Assembly (NCBI GenBank): GCA_016219545.1
Contig: JACRMH010000023.1
Span: 1 to 64,000 of the forward strand
Direction of reading: 5' to 3'
Length of the DNA: 64,000 nucleotides
Source: Chloroflexota bacterium
GTDB taxonomy: Bacteria > Chloroflexota > Anaerolineae > Anaerolineales > Villigracilaceae
Below are positions 35,500 through 41,928 of the stretch, one piece after another. The notes below the pieces were generated by a model. It was not told the DNA's origin and searched no databases. It was given only the letters and a program-made list of their open reading frames with translations. Positions within the stretch are counted from its first letter, which is position 1; the number at the start of each line of letters is the position of its first letter. Made by a program: the position numbers and the translations under genes.

Positions 35500-36807
35500 T
35501 TATAGCAACACAACGTCCACAATTTCACCTGCGCTCAATCCGTTTGCGTCGGGGTGGATGCGCAAGAGTCCGTTGGCGGAAGCAAGCGTAAATATCAAAT
35601 TGCTTTTTCCAAAGATCGGTTCAGCCATGTAACTGGTCACTGACGACTGACCAACGTTTACTAACTTCACCGGCCACCAATCTTCACGCCCCGCTTGCGA
35701 TGGAAGGTTCACGGTTAATTTTGCCTGCACGGTAGCTTTGGGTTTTGGCAGCGCGCCTAATAATTTTTCGATGACGGGCACGACGAATAAATATCCATTC
35801 ACCAATGCGCTGACGGGATTGCCCGGAAGCCCGATCACTGCTTTGTGATTACACACACCCAAAATAGTCGGCTTGCCCGGGCGCGTGTTGATGCCATGCA
35901 CGAGCACACCGGGTTCGCCCAGTGTGCGGATGACTTCGGCGGTCATGTCTCTGGTGGATGCGGATGAGCCTGCGGTGATGATGACCATGTCACATGCGGA
36001 GAGCGCCTTCGCCGCCGCTTCTCTCAGGACCTGAAAGCTGTCACTAAAAATCCCATAGCGGACTGCTTCCCCGCCAGCTTTTTCGACCAGCGCCCCGAGT
36101 GTATATGAATTAATATCTCGCACTTGTCCGGGACGCGGCGTTTGGCTTGGGTCAATCACTTCATCGCCGGTGGAGATCAAGCCAACACGCGGTTTTCTGG
36201 CAACTTGAATAGATGTGAATCCCAACGCCATCAACCCGCCAATTTCTGCGGGGCGGATGAGAGTCCCTTTTGGAATGACCAATTGATCTTGAGCTACATC
36301 CTCGCCAACGCGGATGACATTCTCGCCTTCGGCTACAGATTTGAAGATTTCGATTTCGGTTTGTGTAGGGACGAGGTCACCTCGCCCCTTTTCGTTCATC
36401 AAACCTGGGCGGGGAGACCCCACCCCTACGATATGTTGTGTATATTCGATCATCACGACCGCATTTGCACCATCCGGCAGCATCCCGCCGGTGTGGATCA
36501 ATGCGCATTGACCTGCGCCGATTACAAAGGATGGAGTATCTCCCATTGGCACTTCACCGATCAATGTCAGATATGCGGGCAAAGAGTCTGTCGCTCCAAA
36601 AGTATCTTTTGCGTGGAGGGCGTAACCGTCCACGGTGGTGCGGGGGAAGTCTGGTAGTGGGTGGGGGGCAAATATGTCCGCCGCGGTAAAGCGCCCGAGA
36701 GCGTGGACCATGTCTATTGATTCAGAGGCAATGACCGGCTGGGAGAGATGCGAGAGCAGGAGAGTCCGCGCTTCGTCGGGGGGGAGGAGGGTCAGGAATT
36801 CAGGCAT
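35500..36807 (-). CDS. moeA: Molybdopterin molybdotransferase MoeA
   Basis: PDFPRTTVDGYALHAKDT..GQVRDINSYTL..GGEAVRYGIFSDS..TRPGKPTILG..GLPGNPVSALV. Confidence 0.94.
   Translation of the reverse strand: MPEFLTLLPPDEARTLLLSHLSQPVIASESIDMVHALGRFTAADIFAPHPLPDFPRTTVDGYALHAKDTFGATDSLPAYLTLIGEVPMGDTPSFVIGAGQCALIHTGGMLPDGANAVVMIEYTQHIVGVGSPRPGLMNEKGRGDLVPTQTEIEIFKSVAEGENVIRVGEDVAQDQLVIPKGTLIRPAEIGGLMALGFTSIQVARKPRVGLISTGDEVIDPSQTPRPGQVRDINSYTLGALVEKAGGEAVRYGIFSDSFQVLREAAAKALSACDMVIITAGSSASTRDMTAEVIRTLGEPGVLVHGINTRPGKPTILGVCNHKAVIGLPGNPVSALVNGYLFVVPVIEKLLGALPKPKATVQAKLTVNLPSQAGREDWWPVKLVNVGQSSVTSYMAEPIFGKSNLIFTLASANGLLRIHPDANGLSAGEIVDVVLL
36364..36429. repeat. 66-bp GC-rich inverted-repeat element in frame inside moeA
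   Basis: gtagggacgaggtcacctcgcccc..gggcggggagaccccacccctac; encodes VGVGSPRPGLMNEKGRGDLVPT; 66 nt = 22 codons. Confidence 0.75.
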
Positions 36808-36814
36808 GAGAGTC

Positions 36815-36842
36815 GGTCAAAGGTTGAAGGTCAAAGGTTGAA
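36815..36842. repeat. 7-bp tandem tract (ggtcaaa ggttgaa ggtcaaa ggttgaa)
   Basis: Four consecutive heptamers immediately upstream of the moeA start. Confidence 0.85.
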
Positions 36843-36844
36843 AG

Positions 36845-37702
36845 TTAGCGAAGCCAGAAGGTTAGGGTCAAAAAATAAGTTGTTAAGCCAAACACGGCGA
36901 GGGCGGTGACATTAAGAAGTACCCAGTTCGGTTTGCCGCCGAGTGAGATGTGACGCAGAAGCAGGATTTGTAAGATGGCAAAGGGAAGGGTTAGAAATGC
37001 GGGCCAGAGAATGGAATAACCGAGGATCGGCGCAAGGGCGAAGATCACGTATGCCAGCGCAATGAGGCTGTGATGTAGCGGGACGGCGCGTTCCCAAGTG
37101 AGAAGGCGTAGAAGGGTGGCGCGTTGATATTTCTCGTCTGATGGAAAGGAAATAAAGTTAAGGATAAGGAAATATGCGAGGGCAAGCGCGGTGAGCGGAA
37201 TGATGATAAAGACGAGCAAGCGATGATTTTCTTTGGCTTGTAGAAGAAAACCAATGGATGGGATGACATAAGCGATATGCGTGGCAAGGGTTAGTTCGCC
37301 GAAGCCGCGCTCAAGCAGTCGGACGGGGGGGATGGCATAAAGAATGATAAGGATGAAGGATGAAAGCAGAAGGATGAAAGCAGAAAGAGCGAGTGACTGA
37401 TTAATGTAGAGAAGATAGATAATAAAGGCGGCGACTGTCAGCGTAGCAATTGAGATGTAGAGTGCATTGTTGCGGATCGTCTCTTTTTGTTTGGGAGTCT
37501 CGTTTTCAAGGAGTGGTTCATTGTGCGGCCGAAAAACTTCAGCAAGCAGGAACATGCTTAATTGTGCGAGAATAACGCCTGTCAGCCCTAGCCAAAATGC
37601 GGCAACGTTAAGTGGCTTGCCAAGATAGGCAGGGATGCTGGCGCCGAGAGTATAGGTCAGCGCGGCGAGGAGGAGGTGGAGGGGATGGGTGAGTTTTATC
37701 AA
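36845..37702 (-). CDS. UbiA prenyltransferase-like membrane protein (Asp motifs appear degenerate)
   Basis: Polytopic 285-aa protein; UbiA-like layout, PPVRLLERGFGELTLATHIAYVIPSIGF. Confidence 0.6.
   Translation of the reverse strand: MIKLTHPLHLLLAALTYTLGASIPAYLGKPLNVAAFWLGLTGVILAQLSMFLLAEVFRPHNEPLLENETPKQKETIRNNALYISIATLTVAAFIIYLLYINQSLALSAFILLLSSFILIILYAIPPVRLLERGFGELTLATHIAYVIPSIGFLLQAKENHRLLVFIIIPLTALALAYFLILNFISFPSDEKYQRATLLRLLTWERAVPLHHSLIALAYVIFALAPILGYSILWPAFLTLPFAILQILLLRHISLGGKPNWVLLNVTALAVFGLTTYFLTLTFWLR
37351..37385. repeat. 7-bp tandem tract inside CDS (ggatgaa ggatgaa agcagaa ggatgaa agcagaa)
   Basis: Five heptamers; encodes part of AFILLLSSFIL. Confidence 0.85.
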
Positions 37703-37710
37703 GGCGGTTA

Positions 37711-37745
37711 TCAGTCGTCAGCTATCAGTAATCAGTCGTCAGTGG
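37711..37745. repeat. 7-bp tandem tract (tcagtcg tcagcta tcagtaa tcagtcg tcagtgg)
   Basis: Five heptamers in the intergenic region. Confidence 0.9.
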
Positions 37746-37752
37746 ATGAACA

Positions 37753-37773
37753 GTAAAAAGGGAAAAGTAAAAA
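37753..37773. repeat. 7-bp tandem tract (gtaaaaa gggaaaa gtaaaaa)
   Basis: Three heptamers, intergenic. Confidence 0.75.
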
Positions 37774-37787
37774 GTTTGTGGTCAACT

Positions 37788-37845
37788 CCGCTGGTTGAGT
37801 AGCCCTGAGCGTTCTTTGCGAAGGGTGTATCGAAACCACCGGAGG
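37788..37845. repeat. Interspersed imperfect palindrome (TGGTTGAGTAGCC..GTATCGAAACCACC)
   Basis: ctggttgagtagccctgagcg..cgaagggtgtatcgaaaccaccgg; same family as 25735 and 39517. Confidence 0.65.
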
Positions 37846-38958
37846 TTAGATACATTTCGAGAGATACTCTTCCAGTCGTTCAACGGCTTGCGGAAGATTC
37901 TTTCTTCCAAGCCCTAATCTAAAATGATTATTGGATTCGTCGTACATCGTGCCGGGGAGAAGCAGAACGCCAGCCTGTTTGACAAGTTTATCGCAGAAGT
38001 CTTCAACATCGCCTTTGAGGAGACGCGGAAATCCCATTGAGCCAGCTTGCGGACGAGTCCAAGTGAAAAGGGAGGAGTAAGAAGTAAAAAGAGAATCAAT
38101 GATGGTGAGATTATGTTTGATGATCTTAAGGTTTCGCTCAGCCAGTTGTGTGCGATGACGCATGGCAACTTCGGCAAGAAATTCACTCGGTGCAGAGTTG
38201 CAGATGGTGGTGTAATCTTTGAGCGCAGCCATGCTTTCGTAGACTTTTTTATTCTTAGTGGCAACCCAGCCGATCCGCAGACCGGCAAGCCCATAAGTTT
38301 TGGAGGTGACACCGAGCGAAACAGCATGGTCGCCCAAATCACAAGCGGCGGGGAGTTTATCTGCGGGGTTGTATTCTGATTCGCGGTAAACCTCATCAGA
38401 GAAGAGCAGCAGACCATTTTCCTGCGCGAATTTGTTCAGTGCATCAAAGTCCGCGCGGGACATGAGGTAGCCAGTGGGGTTGTGCGGCGTATTGACGACA
38501 ATGACCTTCGTGTTTGGTCTGACTAATTTTTTCAACTCCTCAAGGTCAAGCGCCCAATTGTTTTCCTCGCGTGCCTGCCAGGGAGTCACGTCACAGCCGA
38601 TACCGCGTGCCACTTCGGCGAGAGATTGATAGCCGGGTGTGTGCACAATGACATGATCGTCCGCTGTCAACATTGCGTGCATGAAAAGATAGATGGCTGC
38701 TCCTGCACCGGTATGGACAAGGATATGTTCAGGCTGGACGCTGGTGTAAAGATTGCAAATCTCTTTACGCAAGGCAGGATTACCCTGCGATTCAGTATAG
38801 CCAAGCCACACATTTTGAAATTTATCCGCCGCGCCTTCTTCAAAGGCAAGTAAGTCCGCGATGGGCATGGCTTCACAGTCTGAGGAGCAGAGCAGGAATT
38901 CGGTGTTGAATTCGTATTTGGCGAAGTAGCGTTCAAGTTTGAAGGGAGGCAGATGCAT
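37846..38958 (-). CDS. PLP-dependent class I/II aminotransferase
   Basis: VIVVNTPHNPTGYLMSRADFD; LLFSDEVYRES; SLGVTSKTYGLAGLRIGW. Confidence 0.92.
   Translation of the reverse strand: MHLPPFKLERYFAKYEFNTEFLLCSSDCEAMPIADLLAFEEGAADKFQNVWLGYTESQGNPALRKEICNLYTSVQPEHILVHTGAGAAIYLFMHAMLTADDHVIVHTPGYQSLAEVARGIGCDVTPWQAREENNWALDLEELKKLVRPNTKVIVVNTPHNPTGYLMSRADFDALNKFAQENGLLLFSDEVYRESEYNPADKLPAACDLGDHAVSLGVTSKTYGLAGLRIGWVATKNKKVYESMAALKDYTTICNSAPSEFLAEVAMRHRTQLAERNLKIIKHNLTIIDSLFTSYSSLFTWTRPQAGSMGFPRLLKGDVEDFCDKLVKQAGVLLLPGTMYDESNNHFRLGLGRKNLPQAVERLEEYLSKCI
38063..38090. repeat. 7-bp periodic tract inside CDS (gtgaaaa gggagga gtaagaa gtaaaaa)
   Basis: Four heptamers; encodes FTSYSSLFT. Confidence 0.7.
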
Positions 38959-38967
38959 ATAAAACCT

Positions 38968-39028
38968 TTTTTTACCACGAAGGTCACAAAGATACACAAA
39001 GGAAAACCTTCGTGTACCTTTGTGGTTA
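38968..39028. repeat. Interspersed palindromic repeat (TTTACCACGAAGGTCACAAAG..CTTTGTGGTTAA)
   Basis: accacgaag/gtcacaaag .. ccttcgtgtacctttgtggt; same general 9-bp style as 14471-14549. Confidence 0.7.
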
Positions 39029-39496
39029 AGAAATAACTTTTTTCAGATCGCGATAATGGAGTTGATTGTGCAGGTACAACATCTTAATCATTTCGCGGAT
39101 CGTAGTTAATTCAAGAAATGGATGGCGGCCTTTAATTTCAAGTTCAGATTCCTGCAAGCCGGAAACCCATGCAATTGAATTGGCGCGTATGGATTTATAT
39201 TGCTCCAGCAATTCGGCGGGTGAGAATTCCTTTGTCTTTTGCTGCTGGGACTCGTTGTAGCGGTCAACGGAAAAATCGTCCGGCGAACCGGCTCCGCCCT
39301 GACGGATGGACTCGAATAATTTGATAAGTCCACGCTCGGAGGTGACGAAGTGTGAAAGCACGCTGCGGACTGTCCATGTTGTGCCTTCGGTGTAGACTTC
39401 GGCTTGCCACTGATCCTCTTTCAGGTTGGAAAAGTTGGCGATGAATTTATCTCCTTCGGATTTTAGTTTTTCTGCAAGTTCAGCGATCTCGGACAT
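39026..39496 (-). CDS. DinB-family protein
   Basis: MSEIAELAEKLKSEGDKFIANFSNLKEDQWQAEVYTEGTTWTVRSVLSHFVTSERGLI..HNQLHYRDL. Confidence 0.85.
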   Translation of the reverse strand: MSEIAELAEKLKSEGDKFIANFSNLKEDQWQAEVYTEGTTWTVRSVLSHFVTSERGLIKLFESIRQGGAGSPDDFSVDRYNESQQQKTKEFSPAELLEQYKSIRANSIAWVSGLQESELEIKGRHPFLELTTIREMIKMLYLHNQLHYRDLKKVIS

Positions 39497-39516
39497 AAGC
39501 TCTCCTTTAAAGTTGT

Positions 39517-39565
39517 GGTCTCGATACGCCTTTCGAAGGCCACTCGAGGCTACTCGACCACCAAG
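39517..39565. repeat. Interspersed imperfect palindrome (TGGTCTCGATACGCC..GGCTACTCGACCACCA)
   Basis: Reverse orientation of the TGGTTGAGTAGCC..GTATCGAAACC family. Confidence 0.65.
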
Positions 39566-39569
39566 GTAT

Positions 39570-40310
39570 TTATATAAGTGAATATCCGCCGTCAACGATG
39601 ATGGTCTGCCCGGTAATATACTCGTTCCTGATCAGAAATTCGAGAGTGGATGTGATTTCATCGAGCGTGGCGGCACGTTTGAGCGGAAGGCGGTTGACAA
39701 GTTTATCCCACTCTTCGGGTGTGACCACATCCGAAGGCAGGATCAAGCCGGGGGCGATGGCGTTGACGCGAATGTTTGGGGCAAGGGATCGCGCCAGCAA
39801 CTTGGTCAATGACTCTAACGCGGCTTTGCTAACCGTGTAGGAAGGATAGCGGCTCCATGATTTTTGCGCGGCGATATCTGAAACGTTGACAATGAGTCCG
39901 CCCGCTGTCATTCGTTTGGCGGATTCTTGTGCGAGAAGAAATGGCGCACGCAGGTTAAGGTCGAGAGCGGAGTCCCAATCTTTTAGTTCAAGGTCTTGTG
40001 GGTTTCCAACGGGCATGATGGCGGCGGAGTTGATAAGCAAGTTGAAAGTTGAAAATTGAAAGTTGAAAGAATCGAGAACAAAAAATAGGGATTTGATTTG
40101 TTCCGGCTGGGTTAAGTCGGCTTGGATAAGGTGCGCTTTGACGCCAAGCGATTCAACTTCGCTTTTGGTTTGGGCGGCTTGTTCTTCGGCGGTGTGATAA
40201 TGAAGAAGAAGGTCATAACCCATGCGGGCAAGTGACAGTGCAAACGCTCTGCCAAGTCTGTGCGCAGACCCGGTAACAAGTGCGAGGGAAGGTATTCCAG
40301 ATTCGTTCAT
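39570..40310 (-). CDS. Short-chain dehydrogenase/reductase
   Basis: ALVTGSAHRLGRAFALSLARMG; YPSYTVSKAALESLTKLLARSLAPNIRVNAIAPGLI. Confidence 0.93.
   Translation of the reverse strand: MNESGIPSLALVTGSAHRLGRAFALSLARMGYDLLLHYHTAEEQAAQTKSEVESLGVKAHLIQADLTQPEQIKSLFFVLDSFNFQFSTFNLLINSAAIMPVGNPQDLELKDWDSALDLNLRAPFLLAQESAKRMTAGGLIVNVSDIAAQKSWSRYPSYTVSKAALESLTKLLARSLAPNIRVNAIAPGLILPSDVVTPEEWDKLVNRLPLKRAATLDEITSTLEFLIRNEYITGQTIIVDGGYSLI
40041..40068. repeat. 7-bp tandem tract inside CDS (gttgaaa gttgaaa attgaaa gttgaaa)
   Basis: Four heptamers; encodes FNFQFSTFNL. Confidence 0.9.
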
Positions 40311-40383
40311 AAAGAATTCTGATGATTATACCTGTCGCGCCATGCGCGGAAGACCTCTATTTTCTTTCAATGTGCGCGATGAA

Positions 40384-41541
40384 TTATTTCAACTTTCCCC
40401 ATAAACCATAGCCTTCATTTCTTCTCTTCTCGCGCCGTTCATGCTGTTCGTGGATTTGCTCCACGTGATCCATTTTTTCTTCAATTGCGGCTTCAAGCCA
40501 TAGGCGTCCCTTTTCTGCCGTGGCATGACTTCCCGCGCCATACGCACCGGTTTTCGAGTCGTCATCCCATGGTGGATTCGCCACGAGAGAGCCGCCTTCG
40601 ATCCAGTCCATGTAGTAGTCAGGCGTGGCGACAAAATCAGTTTCGTCTACAACTCTTTCCATGTGACATAGGTCCGGGCGCAGGTGAAGCAAATAGGACG
40701 TTTCGAGTTCGCAGGCATGACCCATGCCGCCTATCGGTGATGTTCGATATTTTTCCAAGGCTGCCGCGCCAATGGAGCCGGATGTATGCAGGAAAGCCGT
40801 GGCACAAAAAATTCTGCGATGACGTTCGCCTGCGTATTTTACGATGTTCACTAAAAATGATGTGTTGCCGCCATGTCCGCTCATGAAGTAGAAGCGGTCA
40901 AACCCGCGTGCGGCGAGAATGTCTATGACCGCCAGCCAGAAATCCTCGAAGGCGCGCCCGCCGGCATTGAGAGTCGCGGCAAAGGATGAGCGATGTGTGC
41001 TGACACCGTACGGCATGACCGGAAAAGACCAACAGCGTGTAGGCGTTTTGGCAGATGTGCCTTGAGCGATTGAGTCAATAATGAGGGTGTCTACTGAGAG
41101 GGGGAGGTGGAATCCATGTTGCTCTGTGTGACCAATGGGAATTAGAATCACTTTGCCGCGCTCGGAATCAGGTGGCAGAAAAGTTGTCGTTGCGGGAATG
41201 TGAGGTTGAAAGATGAAAGAAGAAAGATGAAAAGCGGATTGAGGGTCGAGTCCCTGAGGCGCGAGGCAATATACCCGTGTGAAACCGTCGTCGCGCAGAC
41301 TGTCTAGCAGGTTTGCCACAACCTGAAAGAAAATCGGCTCCGGCAAGGCGAGTCCACTGCCACGCCAACCGAACGGGACGGCTGGCAGGAGTCCGATGCG
41401 GGGCGGATTGCTCAATTGGTCAGCAAGCAGTTCCAGGTCATAGCCTGAACCGAGCGGGAGGACAAGCGGCGTGTCGCGCGGAAGTTCGGCAACCTCCGGC
41501 CAAGTCAATTCATCATAATTAAATATACTTCGTGTAGGCAT
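40384..41541 (-). CDS. Creatininase-family protein
   Basis: VILIPIGHTEQHGFHLPLSVDTLI; FYFMSGHGGNTSFL; MGHACELETSYLLHLRPDL. Confidence 0.88.
   Translation of the reverse strand: MPTRSIFNYDELTWPEVAELPRDTPLVLPLGSGYDLELLADQLSNPPRIGLLPAVPFGWRGSGLALPEPIFFQVVANLLDSLRDDGFTRVYCLAPQGLDPQSAFHLSSFIFQPHIPATTTFLPPDSERGKVILIPIGHTEQHGFHLPLSVDTLIIDSIAQGTSAKTPTRCWSFPVMPYGVSTHRSSFAATLNAGGRAFEDFWLAVIDILAARGFDRFYFMSGHGGNTSFLVNIVKYAGERHRRIFCATAFLHTSGSIGAAALEKYRTSPIGGMGHACELETSYLLHLRPDLCHMERVVDETDFVATPDYYMDWIEGGSLVANPPWDDDSKTGAYGAGSHATAEKGRLWLEAAIEEKMDHVEQIHEQHERREKRRNEGYGLWGKLK
41205..41232. repeat. 7-bp tandem tract inside CDS (gttgaaa gatgaaa gaagaaa gatgaaa)
   Basis: Four heptamers; encodes FHLSSFIFQ. Confidence 0.85.
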
Positions 41542-41585
41542 AATAGGACTAACCTTTTTTTTCTTATAAAACACCGAAAAGAAAC

Positions 41586-41807
41586 CTAAGCTTCAATATC
41601 ATTCAACAACGCGCGCAAGGCGGACAACTCTTCTTTCGAGAGGGTAACGCCTTTGCCCATCTTTTCATGGTCAGCCGACCAATCGCGCAGATCGTATTTG
41701 GGTTCGCGGTCGTTCCAACTGATGAGGTTGAGTTCCTTCGCCCAGCCGGATGAAGAGGTGGACAGTGTGCCGATCTTTTTTGTGATTTCAAATTTTATTT
41801 CAGACAT
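41586..41807 (-). CDS. PC4/YdbC-type ssDNA-binding transcriptional coactivator-like protein
   Basis: MSEIKFEITKKIGTLSTSSSGWAKELNLISWNDREPKYDLRDWS..MGKGVTLSKEELSALRALL. Confidence 0.8.
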   Translation of the reverse strand: MSEIKFEITKKIGTLSTSSSGWAKELNLISWNDREPKYDLRDWSADHEKMGKGVTLSKEELSALRALLNDIEA

Positions 41808-41829
41808 TTTGATTCTCCTTCCAAGTTTT

Positions 41830-41924
41830 AGACCCTAAGGGTTTTCTTGGCTATCAATCGCCTTGATATGCCAAACCGTCCTGCCAGACGTGACGAAGAT
41901 TAACGAAAGAAACCCTTAGGGTCT
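41830..41924. repeat. 95-bp element A of the AGACCCTAAGGGTTT family
   Basis: agaccctaagggttttcttg ... cgaaagaaacccttagggtct; same length as element B. Confidence 0.85.
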
Positions 41925-41928
41925 GTTT

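Noticed and set aside
36845-37702. Confident assignment as a functional UbiA prenyltransferase
   Set aside because: The expected Asp-rich motifs are not clearly present; kept as UbiA-like only
36815-41232. Heptamer tracts as CRISPR or VNTR minisatellite arrays
   Set aside because: Only 3-5 degenerate units of 7 bp each, no spacers; treated as STRR-like tracts
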